A DNA stretch of 64,000 nt from Blepharisma japonicum (GCA_949751835.1 CATKHK010000001.1:558001-622000); one strand, 5' to 3'. Shown: positions 44,438 through 59,144, counted from the stretch's first letter. The notes: a model not told the origin generated them from the sequence alone. A program made the numbers and translations.

Positions 44438-45271
44438 ATGTCAACCTCAAGCGGAACTTTAATCGTGCGTCCAATTTGTGCCAAACTAACCCACGACACA
44501 GAAACTTTCGGAAAGATGGACCCATACTGTGTTGTCTCTGTCGGTGGTCAAAAGCATCGAACAGTTGTAGCTCACAGCGCTGGAAAATATCCAAATTGGC
44601 AGGACCAACTAGTTTTCACTAAATCAAGTGAAGATATCATTTCTTTCGAAGTATGGGATAAAGACACAGCCTCAGCCGATGATTTAATCGGAGAAGCTTC
44701 ATTAGCAATCGCTACAGTTCTATCAAAGCCAAATTATGAAGAATGGATTCCATTAACCTATAAGGGAAGAAAAGCTGGAGAAATCAGGGTTAATATAACC
44801 TTTCAGTCAAGCGCTCCAGTTCCTAATGTCCATGGAATACCTGCTAATATGGTTAACATGGGCGGATATCAGTTTGCGCCAATGTATCCAGTACCTGGCC
44901 AGGCTCCTTATCCGTACCCATATCCATATCCTCCACAAAACTATGCACAACCTCCTCCGTATCCTCAATCGATGTACCCTACATTAAACCCAACTCAACA
45001 ACCTCCAGCATACTATCCTCCTCAGCCTGGCTATCCTCCACAGCAAGGATACCCTCCAAATGCTCAAAGACCACCTCAGCCTTATGGCCAAATCCCTCCT
45101 CCAGTCTCCCAACCTGGATATCTCCCATCTAACATTCAGTCTAGTTCAAGCCCTCAGAATCCTCCTCCATCTTACCCTCCTCAAAGTTACCCACTTCAAA
45201 ATGTGCCGCAAAGCCAGCCTCAAAATGTGCCACAAGGCCAGCCAGGATTTTATCCTTATACTCCGAAATAA
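44438..45271 (+). CDS. C2-domain protein with Pro/Tyr/Gln-rich tail
   Basis: The 277-aa protein has one N-terminal C2 domain (about residues 6-125): TLIVRPICAKLTHDTETFGK, then MDPYCVVSVGGQKHRT, YPNWQDQLVF and FEVWDKDTASADDLIGEASL. The Asp residues expected in the calcium-binding loops are largely present (MDPY, WDKD). From about 140 onward the chain is low complexity with PYPYPYPYPP, YPPQ and QPGY repeats, similar to shisa/annexin VII-type and plant C2-Pro-rich proteins. It probably binds membranes in response to calcium, and the tail may self-associate. No intron and no TGA. The TAA is 24 bp from the convergent DOP1-like gene. Confidence 0.88.
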   Translation: MSTSSGTLIVRPICAKLTHDTETFGKMDPYCVVSVGGQKHRTVVAHSAGKYPNWQDQLVFTKSSEDIISFEVWDKDTASADDLIGEASLAIATVLSKPNYEEWIPLTYKGRKAGEIRVNITFQSSAPVPNVHGIPANMVNMGGYQFAPMYPVPGQAPYPYPYPYPPQNYAQPPPYPQSMYPTLNPTQQPPAYYPPQPGYPPQQGYPPNAQRPPQPYGQIPPPVSQPGYLPSNIQSSSSPQNPPPSYPPQSYPLQNVPQSQPQNVPQGQPGFYPYTPK

Positions 45272-45294
45272 CTAATTACATTTTATATCGATAA

Positions 45295-48200
45295 TTATAA
45301 AAGTTTACTATTGACGTTAATAAAATCATATTCAATGCCTTCATAAATACTATTCCAGTCAGTTTCGCTCATTTCTGAGTTATAGAGCATGCAGTATTGA
45401 ATTAAATTTTTCATCATTATTTCTAATTCTTCGTAGTTTTCTGCTTCTTGTCAAGGAGTCTGCATTTTTCTGCTTAGTACAATTCCAACCCCTGCTGTAT
45501 CTTCGGCTCTTCTGACCCTCTTAGCTACTGCTTTGAATCCTTTAATAAAAGGTTTTACCAGAAGAGGCATAAAGTCATTTGAAACTCCTTCTGTGAGCTC
45601 TATTTCAGGGACATCAAACAGGTATAAGCACATGATTTCTTGGAACTGCAGAAGTTTGGTCGCAAGAAACATATCGACAAGCCTAAGAATTGAAAATATT
45701 GAAAACAAACGATTTCTTTGAGGAATTGTAGATATTAAAGTTGCATGAAAGTGGGGCCAGATTTGAATCCAGATATCTTTGAATAAAGAGTTATCAAATT
45801 TTAGCGATATAACTCTGATTAGTAAGCAGCAAGCAGGGATTAATTTGTCGTTTTTGATGTGCTCAGCAATCATTTCATTAAGAGATTGTGTAAACTGTGC
45901 ATAATCATCTTTGTTGCCACTATAGATCAGCAATGAAGCTGTAAGCAAATTTCTTAGAGCTGAGCATAAGTCATTTTGAGGCTTTCCAAATGTAGCTTTT
46001 AAGAGGCTTGACACTGGAGTCGAATTTTGGAAAGAGCAAGCTAATGAAATTATTTTGGTCCAGGATTTAAAAGCAGAAGGAGAAACACTGAGAGCTTCAT
46101 AGAATCCGTTGCTTGTAATAAATTCAATAATTGTTTTTAGCACTGATTTAAAAATTCTTTCTCCACCAGAATTAATAAGTACTCACAGTAAAGAACTTGC
46201 AGCATCAATAGCGCATGAATACTTGTCCATCTCCGATAAAATCTTTTTCGATGTCTTTGTCATAATTCCAGTTTCTCTTTGTTCAGCATACTGCTCAGGC
46301 CACCCTAACAAAATAACATTTAAACCAACTTTCGAGAATGCTCCTAACACAAGAGCACCTATATTTTTTCAGTTTCCACTGATTTCTTCTGGATAATATA
46401 GCTTCAAAGGTTCCTGATCTCAATTAAGTGCATCTTCAATTTTTTCAAACAAATTTTCTATTAAATCTTGCACATCCTTCCCTATTCTTCTATCAGAAAT
46501 CGGATTATAAGTTTTTGTGTATTTAGAGAGAGAGTTAAAAATATATATAAGATAAACCAGCATTTCTTTATATGTCGAATTTATAATCAGCTTTATGATA
46601 GATATTGAACTAATCCATATATTTTCTTCAATGATCTCTAAATTGGAATCTGATTGATAGATTTCTAATAATATATAAAAGAAATGGGCTGCATTTAATT
46701 CTTTTCCTTCATAAAATTGTGGCTTTCTCCCTTTTCCATTTGACATCAATTCTAAACTATCTAAAAGAATTTCTAAAAAGCTATCCAGCTTCATATGGAA
46801 AAATGGAATGATTTTTGCAAAAGTTGGTAAATGGACATATGATTTCATCATCGATTTGCTATGATAAACCCAAAAAGAAAATAAGGAAGCCATAAACTCT
46901 TTGGGATATTTGTGTAAAATTGGAGAAAAAAGAGCCCGCAGCTCTTCGCCAATTTGAACTAAAACTCTCGTTGTAGATGTATAGTCCTTTTCAACGAGAA
47001 ATGAGTTAGCAAGCGAAAATAAGCACCCGAACTCTTTAAAAAGCATTTCTTTTACTTGAGCTGGACACCAAGCTTTAATAGTGACTGTTTCGTCAATTTC
47101 CAAAATTTGAAGTACAAGCGATCTTAAGCCTGACAAAAGGATGGTATTTTTGGTTCCAACAATAATACTTACATATGAATGAAGCAAAGATTCAAAATAT
47201 TCAGTTAAAATATGTGGAGGCAAATAGCAAATCATGAACCCTATTACTCTTGTAATAAATTTCATTCACAGAATACGAAGATATTGATTTTCAGTGTTAA
47301 GTCGCTTTAAAATTGAGTCTTTGAAAACAGATGAAGCAAGAATTTCAGTGCAAAAAGTTGGGCTAGATTCAATTTCAGAGTCAAAAAGCGCAGTCTGTAT
47401 GACTACAAGTAACTGATTTTCCAATACAAAAGTTTTAGAAATTATTGAATAGTACAAGCACGACAAGCTTGTTTCTAATATCTTATAAGCAATATCGCAT
47501 GATATTCCTTTTCCAAGCAGCTCTAAAATTTCGCATGCGACTTCTTGAATAGCTTTATTTTCTATTGGCATTTTTTCGCTTTCGGATGTAATAAACAGAA
47601 GTGAGCCTCCTATAATAACTTCCAAATAACTCCCACCGTTTATTTCATGTGAATTCACACAATCTTTTGCATAGTTGCTTATTTTTGTAGATTTTATAGC
47701 TTCAATAAACGCATCTTCCCCAAATTTGATAAGAGAAATTATTTTTTTTAATGAATCAAGAACTCGGTTTACATCAAATAGTCGGGCGTATCTATAAGAA
47801 TTCAAAGATATGTTTGTCCTCTTTGTTGAAGGATGGAACATTATTGCAAAAATAGGGTCAAGCAGGCAGGATACTTTGCACTGAGCATGAATAATTCATT
47901 CTTTTGCTGTATGCCGTATAATTGGGCTTTCATCAGTTAAAAAATCAATCATAATAAAAACTCCATTGCAATCTAGTAAAACCTTTTGCATTTCATCTGG
48001 CCAGCATTGTGCAGCTTTTTCTCAAAATGTTATAAAAAGCCATATAGATTTTTCTCGTAAATGAATATTACCGTCTAATAATAGCAAAGCTAAAGATTCA
48101 TTTCAGACAGACTTGAGGTGATCATAGGATTTTATTAAAAGCTTTAAAGCAGTGTCTTGAGATGATGATGGTAAGAGACGCCAAAGAATGTGCAAGTGTG

Positions 48201-49749
48201 CAGTGGTCATATGTGTATATTTCATATTTATTAGTATTTCCAAACTTATAAGCTGCATTTCATAGTTGCTCGCAACAAAATCTTCACTTAATTTTATTAT
48301 TTCCCAGCAATTCAAGCCCATCACGTTTAGTTTACATAAGTAATTTCCAAGCTGAAGAAGAAAGCTTTTATCAGGCTGAGGTTGCTTTGCAAGATTCATA
48401 TATAGCTCTACAGCTTTAGCTCCTCCTTCATTAGGCAAGCTTTCAAGATGCTCATTCAAAATATCACAAAGTTTTATTGCTTTTCTCTTATTTTCAATAT
48501 TTGATAGACAATATAAAATCGTATTAACAATCAAAAACGCAAAATCTGGGGGACAATCAAAGTATTTTGTACCAAACTCAAGTACTTTTAAGCAGAATCC
48601 AGACCTATCTTCTAGATGTTCTAATAATAATTTTTTGAAAGATTTCCAAAAGACTTCAGTTCTTTCATCCTTGAAAATAAGAAGAACTCTATTATTGAAA
48701 TTATCCTTGACTTTTCAAATCTCATCTTCGACTATATGCCCAACATAGCTCATGGCAATATTTTCCAAAATTAAATCCCCCATATTTTCATCTTCTATAA
48801 GTACGTCAACAATTTTCATGCTTTTCAGCTTAACTTCATCACTTGCTCCTGCTTGAATTAACTTGTGATGACACTCGAATATTCTTTCTAGAGCTGTTTT
48901 TAGTGCATTTAAGAAAATTCGGGTTTGTTTTTCATCAACTTCGTTTGGAAATGCTCATTCCCAAAGTCTTCGAATTAATGTGTGGTCCTTGGATTCCATC
49001 AAGAGTAAAGATCCTTCCATAAGTAATACTTTATGCTCAAGTGCTATATTTGGTGAGGATAAAGGAAAATAGTTTTTTATTAAATCCAATGCATGCCTTT
49101 TCACTTTCATATTTGAGTCTGTCAATGCTTCAAGTATTGCAGTGACAATAAGATTTCTATGAATACTGATATCCAGCCTTTTTGATAAATAAATTAAAGC
49201 AGAAAGCCTATGTCTTTTGTATTTTAGTAAAAGTCATAAAAGAATTCCATGAGTCTCATATTTCATTACATTTGCACATCGATCTAAAATTTCAGCGACT
49301 TTTTGAAAATATTCCTGCTTCTCTTCAGCTCCTGATATCAGGCAGCAAATAAGTCCGCTTAAAATATGTTTGTTTTTGGTAATTTTCCCTATAAATACAC
49401 TGTCTATTAAATTTAGAAATTGTTCTTTGTTAGCGCAATATTGAAAGAATGAGAAAAGGCCTGCACAAAATAAATGAAAGTATTGATCTTGCACTGTTAG
49501 CAGCAATGATTTATATATTTCGAGAGTTTTGCTGTGCAGACCTTGAGGTAGACCAGGATTTAAACATTGAGCCAATCGAGTAGCCAATGTTGTTGTCAAT
49601 TCCTCATCAAGTGTGAAGTCTTTGCAAGAGTCAACTACTTGCTGAAGACTCTGGAGCCATTTCATTAAATCGCTTCATTCTCATTCTTTTGAGTTTTTCT
49701 CAAATTTTGCAAGCCTATTTTTGACCTTTTTATGATATTTTTCTTCCAT
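45295..49749 (-). CDS. DOP1: DOP1 (Dopey)-like protein
   Basis: The 1484-aa protein is one frame with many TGA-coded Trp (for example 45451, 46183, 47266, 49234 and two near the start in KEWEWSDLMKWLQSLQ). The N-terminal part matches the Dopey domain: KDFTLDEELTTTLATRLAQC and then LNPGLPQGLHSKTLEIYKSL, the wording found in yeast and animal DOP1. Leu-rich HEAT-like helices follow for over 1000 residues, with the C-terminal Dopey-like Leu-zipper region less clear. DOP1 works with Mon2 and flippase Neo1 in endosome-Golgi traffic. Length is shorter than animal DOPEY (about 2300-2400 aa). The start is the ATG at 49749. No intron. Confidence 0.85.
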
Positions 49750-50075
49750 CTTATAATTGATATAATGATGCTTTATCTCAGATTATAATGATATTATGCT
49801 GCTTTATGTTTAAGATTAAAATAATTACCCAGACTCCTTTCTTTACTATACTTTATTTTTAATGTTATCAGGCTCAATACCAAATACAAAAATTAGTATT
49901 ATTTCTACATATTAGTCCCAAAAATTTTTACCCTTCTTAAAGCATAAAAAAATTATGCTAGAGATGGATATATATAGACGTTAATATAATTATTTATTTA
50001 ATATGGAATCTTAATATTTCTTTACTTATAAGATAATCCTTGAGAGAATCTATATAAATCTTCCATAAACAAAAT
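49750..50075. other. AT-rich intergenic region between divergent genes
   Basis: Spacer between the DOP1-like start and the zinc-finger/CaaX gene start. Nothing specific is visible apart from high AT content. Confidence 0.4.
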
Positions 50076-50888
50076 ATGACTTCTTTTTTGAAACTTCTGA
50101 ACCCTCTGAAATCAGAAAAATCCAGCCAGCATTGCAATATTTGCAATGCTTCATTTAATTTGACTTTGAAGCCTCACGAATGCTCAGAATGCTATACTTT
50201 AGTTTGTTCAGAACATGTAAATAATTCTCCCACAGACGATCCAGTCTGTGACGAGTGCCTTAAAGGAAGAATCAAAAAGGAGCTCAACGTAGAATACACA
50301 TATCATCTATCATCTCTCAAAAAGGAGCTATCTGAACTAAAAGCATTTAAAAGTGAGAAGCGAAAAGGGATTGCATCAATGGACACTAAAATAAACGAAT
50401 TAATAGATCAGACTAGATCTGAAGAGAAAACACATAATAAGCAAATTGAAGACATTGAACAAAAAGCAAAGGCTTCATGAGACCAAATTAAACAGCTGGA
50501 CGAAGAAGAAAAAAAACTAAAAAATGAAATAGAGAGATCTCTAGCAAACACAAAGCAATTAAAAGATAAATTAGTTTCAATTAATGGAGCTCAACAGTCA
50601 AGGAAACTTGAAAAAACGGGCTTGGAAACTGAGGTTGATGAGTTTAATGAGCAGGAAACGAAATTATTAGAAGAAAATCAGCAACTCATAACGTATCAAA
50701 GAGTAAGGACAATGTCTTGTTCAAAATGCCATAAGGTTATAAAGCAGAGATTTAAAGAAAAAATTATAGAAATTCTGAGATTTGAGGGTCATGAAGAAAT
50801 GATAGCAAGCCTTGAAGGAGAAACTAAAACTGGCAAGAAAGACCAAGAAGAGGTAACAAGAAATCCATGTGCTTGTGCGATAATTTAG
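50076..50888 (+). CDS. FYVE-like finger, coiled-coil protein ending in a CaaX box
   Basis: The 270-aa protein begins with a Cys/His cluster (about residues 21-63: HCNICNASF, HECSECYTLVCSEH, CDEC) of the FYVE/RING-like cross-brace type. A coiled coil follows (about 68-215), then a second CxxC near the end (MSCSKCHKVI). The protein ends RNPCACAII; the last four residues CAII fit a prenylation CaaX box, and a nearby Cys could be palmitoylated. This suggests tethering at a membrane. TGA at 50478 is Trp (KAS-W-DQIK). No ligand-specific residues of true FYVE domains (WxxD, RRHHCR) are present, so lipid binding is unclear. Confidence 0.75.
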
Positions 50889-51125
50889 GTATATTTTTAA
50901 TCACTCATCAATTCAGATATTTTATCAGATATATTACTAAAGGAGATTTATTTATTGTAATAAATAACAAATTAAACTTGAAAAATTAATGAAATATGAT
51001 GTTTTCACTTAGCAATAAAAAATAAGCAGAATGTCTTTTCTAATATAAGAAAAAATTAATTAGTTTGAATTAGAAGAGGGCTAATAATCCGATGTGAACA
51101 TTTTTGAATATTTTATTATTAAAAT

Positions 51126-54100
51126 TTATAGTTTAGACAAAGTTTTGTGAAGTCGATTTCTTGGTGTAAGTGACTCGTTAAATTTTCTTTGAATTAATCT
51201 GTTCTTTAGAAAGCTAGGTCGTTGGGTTTGATTTTGAGGTGTCAAATATCAATATTCCCTCATATAAAGCCCTGAAAAACTTGTCGTAAATGGATCTTGA
51301 CTGTGTTCTCGCTCCAATGACATTTCTTTCACTCTTTTGACGCGGTATTTTACAAATCGAATATATTTACCCATAATATATAACTTATAGCTTAAATCAT
51401 CTCCAAAGTCATAAAACTTTTCAAGCTTTCTAGCAATAATTTCTTTGAATTTTTTGACTAATTGAGCCCACTTGTCGATTATTTGAGTAGAAATTGCTTT
51501 TCGATGTTTCGGGGATTCCAATTCTTGCATTTGAATTGGGATTTTTCGGATTAGTAATATTAATTCATTATATGCCTCTTTATCAAGCATAGAAATAATT
51601 GTTGATTTATTGGCATAGAATAGCCCTGTTCCTAAATATCCTCTTAGATATATTGTAATAGAATCTTCAACCCCATCCATTATTCTTCTAACTATTACTC
51701 TTTCTCATACTTTGACTGGGTTTTCGAGTTTTTTAATTCCAAGAGATTGCTTTTCTATTTCAAATTCAGCTCGATATTCTTTGACAGCCAGGCTTATTTT
51801 CATAGTTTCTTCTTTGATTCAGGCTTTCAGTAATCTTTTTCCTTCAGTTTCATCTTGCTCATATACTTTTTTCAAAGCTGGAAGCATTTTTTTAAAAGAA
51901 TCTTTATTTTTTTCACCCATTTCCCTTTTTTCTTTTAAAAGTAATCCTTTGATCAAATGCCCATAAGAGTTATAAAAATCGTTAATCTTTCAATCTGAAT
52001 CTGTCTGTGTAAAAGCACTGATTTTATCTTTAAATTGTTCTTTAAGCTTGGAAATCAATAAATCTTTCAGATTTAAATTCTCTCCAAATTGAAAATTTAG
52101 CAATTCTTCCAATTTCGCATTTTTAGGTAATTGAAAATTTAATTGATACTGCAATAAGGTTTGGTATAGTGAGTCTTGGAACGATTTCATGAAGGATGAT
52201 GTTTGTTGCCTGATTAATTTTGAAGAATTGTTATAGGAATATTCAATTTTATGCTTAACTCGAGATCGGGAAGTAGCTTCAGTTGACTGAGAAGTTGGAT
52301 GCTTATCAATTATTTCAGTAGTTGATTGGGGAAGCTCAAGATTGATTTTTATTTCTTGCTTAGTTTTGATTGGAGTTTCTGCTTCTTTTAAAAGGAGTCC
52401 TGATGAATTTTTGCTTTTAGGCTGTAAGCTTAAACTTTCTTGTTTCGATTCAATAAGGGTATTATAAATAGCATCTTTATCTTCCTTATCACTTTTATTA
52501 TATTCTAAATAACTTGATATTTTCTCAGTTTCAGTCAAAAAGATTTGCGACTTTTTCTGCTCTATTGGAATTTTTAATCTAGCGATCTCAACAGTATTTT
52601 CTATTTTTTGGCTTGGTACAGATCTATTTCGAGAAATTTCACTGCCTCTATCTGTTTCTGCTCTCTGTGAAGCTGACTTATTTCTTTTATTTTCTTCAAT
52701 TGCTAAAATTTCTATTCTCGGCTCTATAATTTTTTCAGGTATTTTCTCCAAATCACTTTTTTGATAGGCTGTCTTGTTCCTTCTTCTTCCTTCAATTCCG
52801 CTTTTTTCTTCAGATTTCTCTTCAATTGCAAGCATTCCTTGCTTTTCTTCTTTTGAAGCATTTCTAATAGATGGTTTAGCGGTGTTTCTTCTTTTGGTGT
52901 TTCTCTGAAATGTGGCTGCTTTTAATTTTGCTTCAGCTTGCTTATTTTTTTCTATTTGTTTGCAAGCTTGTTCTTGAAGGGCTGAATCAATCTTATAAGA
53001 ATCAATTATTTTCAAAAGTTTTTGCTTTGTTTCATAGTCAGATTTTAGAGCCATGCTTGTTAAAGCACTACGGAAATCATTAAATAAAATTATGACTTTT
53101 TCAAGAGTCTTTTTCTCTTCTAATTCTCCTTTTTGCAATTTAGATTCAAGTTTCTTGAATTTCCCTTTCTCAACCAATTTGCTACATATATCTTGGTGCT
53201 CGTTAATGAAGTTAGTTTTCTTTATAAATAATAAAGAGCAAGTTTTGAGGATACTAATATCTTCTTTTATAAGAGCATTTTCCTGAAATAATTCTCTGTT
53301 TCTTTCTACTGTAATGCTAATTTTATTTTCTAACCCTTTGATAATTCTTTCTGAATTTCTTAATTTTTTTTCCAAAATCCCTTTTGCTGAGGTAATAGTC
53401 GAGATTGCCTTCATCGCACTAGGCAAATCATTAATTTGCTCTATAGCTGTTGCCTTCAATAAAATTTCATCTTCTCTCAGCATAGTTTCATATTCCTGAC
53501 TGAGTTTATCATTATAAATCATCGAAATTCTATCAAAACTTTCCCTATGCTTTTCAAATCTATCTTCCAGCAGATTTTCTAGTCTTTTAATCTTTAGCCC
53601 GCATTTTTCTTTCACCCAATTTAGCTTATAAAAATTTTTCCCTACCATTTCTTCATATCTTTTCTCGTATGCTTTCATTTCTTCTTTTAAAAGAGATTCT
53701 GCTTCTAAATGGTTACTTCAAGTTTCTGTTGATATATCCCTAATATCTAAGAAAAAAGGAGGCTCATATTCAGACATTTTGCTTAAATGTTTAACAAGTT
53801 TTTCGCTTTCTTCTGTTGTTTGAGTATTATGAATTATCTCTTCATCCATGTTCTCTAATTCCTGCTTGGTATATTCAGAAAATATATCTTTAATTATACA
53901 CAGTTTTTCATTCAAATTTTTATAAAGTCCAAGAAGCTTCCTAGCGTCATGAGAAGCTGAGTATGCGTAATCATATTCTAAGATAGAAAATTTATTTCCA
54001 TTAGCATCAGGAGATGCTTCTTTATTTGGAAGGTAACCAAATTTCTCTTTGACAACTTCATCTGTTATGATTGGGTAGAGTTTTAAAATTGTATTTAAAA

Positions 54101-54239
54101 TTATTGATTGCACTGGCTTTAGTTTTAGCATATGCCTTGCTAATTTTCGTTTTGTTTGGCCACTGTCTCCGAGGAGAGACTCTTTATTGAGAAAAAAAGA
54201 AACAAAAAAATCCATGACTTCTGTCTTCAGCTCTTCCAT
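51126..54239 (-). CDS. Large coiled-coil protein, unknown function
   Basis: The 1037-aa protein is a single frame with TGA-coded Trp at 51249, 51700-51840 (two), 51990 and 53718. The N-terminal ~170 residues form a helical domain (RHMLKLKPVQSIILNTILKL). A long coiled coil follows (about 190-440), then a polar, Ser/Glu/Lys-rich middle with repeated EENKRNKSASQR-like segments, and finally a helical, basic C-terminal domain ending NESLTPRNRLHKTLSKL. No family is recognised. The segment FNLKDLLISKLKEQF near 700 and the KYIRFVKYRVKRVKEM region suggest protein-protein contacts. No intron. The start is the only early ATG, and the stop TAA is at 51126. Confidence 0.7.
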
Positions 54240-56379
<2,140 letters not shown>

Positions 56380-56414
56380 GGCTCAACGTTAATTATCTAA
56401 GTTACTTTAATTTT

Positions 56415-56972
56415 CTAAAATTCTTGAGTTGCATATGTAATCACTTTTGATCTTAAAGATTTATAGGAATTCCTCAATTCTTCATTTTGAGACAAAATTT
56501 GAAGCTTTTCAATGTTAATTTTAGAGATTTCTTGCTCCAATGCATAAACTTTTTCAGATAATTTTGTGTTTTCTTTTTCCAAGTCTTGAATTTTATTTTT
56601 TTCATTACGGTTTTCAATAACTTCTTGAGCTAATCTGTCTACAGCTTCTTGCAATCTTTTATTTTGTTGTTGAAGCTGGGTTTTTTCCATTGCAAGGTTT
56701 AAAATTGTATCATTAGCTTTTTGTGTGCAATTTTTAAGCTCCTCCTGAAGCTGCTCGAGCTGAGTTTCTTTACTGACTTGCAAATCTGATTGGAGCTTTT
56801 TAACTTGCTCTCTATAGACTTCTAATTCTTCTTGTAAAGCTGCTGTTTTTTGGTCAATGTATGGAATTGATGATTGATCACTATGTCATACTAGGTCAGA
56901 TCTAGGAGAAAATCCTATGTTTGAACTGGACTCTAAATGAATTTTTTCTGAATAATTTTGGTAGTCTTCCAT
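56415..56972 (-). CDS. Small coiled-coil protein
   Basis: The 185-aa protein has a polar N-terminal 45 residues with one TGA-coded Trp (SDLV-W-HSDQ). The rest is an uninterrupted coiled coil to the end (QEELEVYREQVKKLQSDLQ ... LRNSYKSLRSKVITYATQEF). The start is the ATG at 56972. No family is recognised; many centriolar, IFT-associated and vesicle tethers look similar. The stop is 35 bp from the end of HSP60, with which it converges. Confidence 0.75.
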
Positions 56973-57007
56973 TTAAATCACAATATTTTATTTATTAATT
57001 ATTGAGA

Positions 57008-57547
57008 TTATAAATAGCGATTAGAATCCAGCCCGCTCCATATAGATTCGAATTTATAAGAAAAAGATGGGACTGTATGTTGAACAGCTACGTTATTTCC
57101 ATGTTCTCTTCTTAAAAACATATCTTCTGCATCCTTACTGCAGCATCCACATTTAGAACAAGTTACCCAGTATCTCCAAGAATTACCTCCCCAAGCCCAT
57201 ATCTTTTTAGCACAAGAGAGGTTTGTTGTTGGATCGCAAGGTGCTGAACCTCCGCTGCATGAATTTCAGTTGACGCTGTTGATTTGCCATAAGCCAATAT
57301 CAATTGATCCATTTCTATTTTCATTTTGTGCATTTGCGTTTCCACCACTTTCATGCTCAGCAATACACTGACAGCATGTTTGGCTCCATCCTGAATATTG
57401 AGCGCACCAAGAAGAAATATCCACAATGTTCTTGGTAGATCCACACAAGCAATTAGTGCAGCTATTTGATGGGCAATTTCCTCCACAATTATTGGCATGG
57501 GCAAAAACAATATATAAAGCAATTTGAAGAGTGTTTTTGATTATCAT
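57008..57547 (-). CDS. Secreted lysozyme-like protein, copy 1
   Basis: The 179-aa protein begins with a signal peptide (MIIKNTLQIALYIVFAHA) and continues with a Cys-rich domain. CGGNCPSNSCTNCLCG, a Cys-pair CCQCIAEHESGGN, DIGLWQINSVN-W (the Trp is TGA at 57266) and CAKKIWAWGGNSW are the layout of lysozyme/transglycosylase folds, where Glu of the ESGGN segment would be the catalytic acid and GLWQIN forms the substrate cleft. A CC-rich end (CSKCGCC) precedes a variable tail. It may digest bacterial peptidoglycan in food vacuoles or outside the cell. It is the first of three tandem paralogues on the same strand. The exact glycosidase family is not determined. Confidence 0.8.
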
Positions 57548-57795
57548 TTTTGATTATAAGTTTCTATATTTTTTTATTAAATTTTGTATTAAAATGGAAT
57601 GATTTAGATTTTTTCCAAAAAACTATAATTAGAAGCTCGTTATTTCAACAAGATTACTAAATAAGTAGGACTTTCATTGCTCAAATACATAATGGTTTTA
57701 TTGCTTGCAAGGGAGATTAAGTATATTTTCCCTTCATAATTTTAGTGATTCTATTTAAATTCAACTTTTTTAAAAGTTTTAATCTAAAAAGAAGC

Positions 57796-58329
57796 TTATA
57801 ATTGACTTCCAGAGTTAAGCTCATTATTTGCAGCATCAATTTCATGAGAAATTGCTTGCTCTTGACTTTGGGTTCTTAGTCTTTCTTCAGCTTCAAGTCT
57901 TAGGAATTCATCCTCTTCAGCCTTACTGCAACAGCCGCATCCAGAGCAAGTTGACCATAATTTCCAAGTGTTACCTCCCCAAGCCCATACCTTTTTAGCG
58001 CAAGCAAGGTTTGTTGATGGGTCGCAAGGTGCTGAGCCTCCACTACATGAGTTCCAGTTTACAGTATTAATTTGCCATAGACCAATGTCATCTGAGCCAT
58101 TAGTGTTATGGTTTTGTGCATGAGTATTCCCACCACTTTCATGAGAAACGATGCATTGGCAGCATGTTTGGCTCCATGCTGAATATTGAGAGCACCAAGA
58201 AGAAATACTTACAACATTCTTAGTAGTCCCACACAAGCAGCTTGTGCAGTCATTTGATGGGCAATTTCCTCCACAGGTATTTGCATAAGCACAGGCAAGG
58301 AATAAAGCAATTAGTGCAATACTCTTCAT
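57796..58329 (-). CDS. Secreted lysozyme-like protein, copy 2
   Basis: The 177-aa protein has a signal peptide (MKSIALIALFLACAYA) and the same domain as copy 1: CGGNCPSNDCTSCLCG, CCQCIVSHESGGN with the presumed catalytic Glu, DDIGLWQINTVNWNSC and CAKKVWAWGGNTW, then CSGCGCC and an acidic Glu/Gln/Ala-rich tail instead of the basic tail of copy 1. Here the conserved Trp after QINTVN is TGG whereas copy 1 has TGA, a direct within-family proof that TGA reads Trp. All Cys positions match copy 1. It lies 248 bp upstream of copy 1 in transcription order. Confidence 0.85.
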   Translation of the reverse strand: MKSIALIALFLACAYANTCGGNCPSNDCTSCLCGTTKNVVSISSWCSQYSAWSQTCCQCIVSHESGGNTHAQNHNTNGSDDIGLWQINTVNWNSCSGGSAPCDPSTNLACAKKVWAWGGNTWKLWSTCSGCGCCSKAEEDEFLRLEAEERLRTQSQEQAISHEIDAANNELNSGSQL

Positions 58330-58605
58330 AATGATTATTGATTAATTAACTCCACTATTTGATTTTTTACATAGAGAGCTATCCACAACTTTTAATTTAA
58401 GATGAGAACTTTTTGTATATTTAAAAATTTAGATTAAACTTCAATTCCAATAATATTGTCTAATGCATAAGGCTATATTGCTTTTTAAACTCAAAGAATA
58501 GTTTACGATTTATTTTCACCATTAATTAGTAGAAAATATAATTAAAATAATAATTTATTCCTTAAATATATCATAAATTAGAATGCCATACAAGTTTTAG
58601 CTCAG

Positions 58606-59144
58606 TTAAGCCTGAAAATCATAGCTAAGGGCCCTATTTTTAGCAGCAAGCTCTTCCACTAATTTGGCTTGGTCTTCGATTTCTTTCATTTTCGCTCGAA
58701 TTTCAAGCATTAATTTTTCTTTTTCATCAGATGTATTACAGCACCCACAGGCTGAGCATGCAGGCCAATACTTTCAACTATTTCCACCCCAAGCCCAAAT
58801 GAGTTTTCACAATTTAAATTTGATGTTGCAGAGCATGGTGGGGTACCATAGTTACAGAAGTCCCAATTTGTGCTATTAATTTGTCAAACACCTATTTCTC
58901 GAAATCCATTGGAATTATAAGTTTCAGCATTTGTGTTTCCGTTACTTATATTTGATGCAATGCATTTGCAGCATGATTGACTCCATCCTGGAAATTGAGA
59001 ACACCAGTAAGCAATATCAATAGCATTTGAAGAGTGTCCACAAGAGCAAGTGTCCATAGGGCAGTCATTCAAAGGGCAGTTTCCGCCGCAATTGTCTGCA
59101 TAGGCTAAAGTAGCTAGTGTGAGTATAATATCTACCTTTTTCAT
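58606..59144 (-). pseudogene. Lysozyme-like copy 3, frameshifted and missing the catalytic Glu
   Basis: The signal peptide (MKKVDIILTLATLAYA) and Cys-rich domain align with copies 1 and 2, including a TGA-coded Trp at 58884 (GV-W-QINSTN). At about 58807 the frame changes: the segment after SNLNC continues in the next frame as IWAWGGNSWKYWPACSACGC and a Glu/Lys-rich tail to TAA at 58606. The two parts are offset by one base, as from a single-base deletion. The ESGGN segment is ISNGN, so the presumed catalytic Glu is also gone, and DIG is EIG. Loss of function looks likely, unless the deletion is a sequencing error. Confidence 0.8.
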
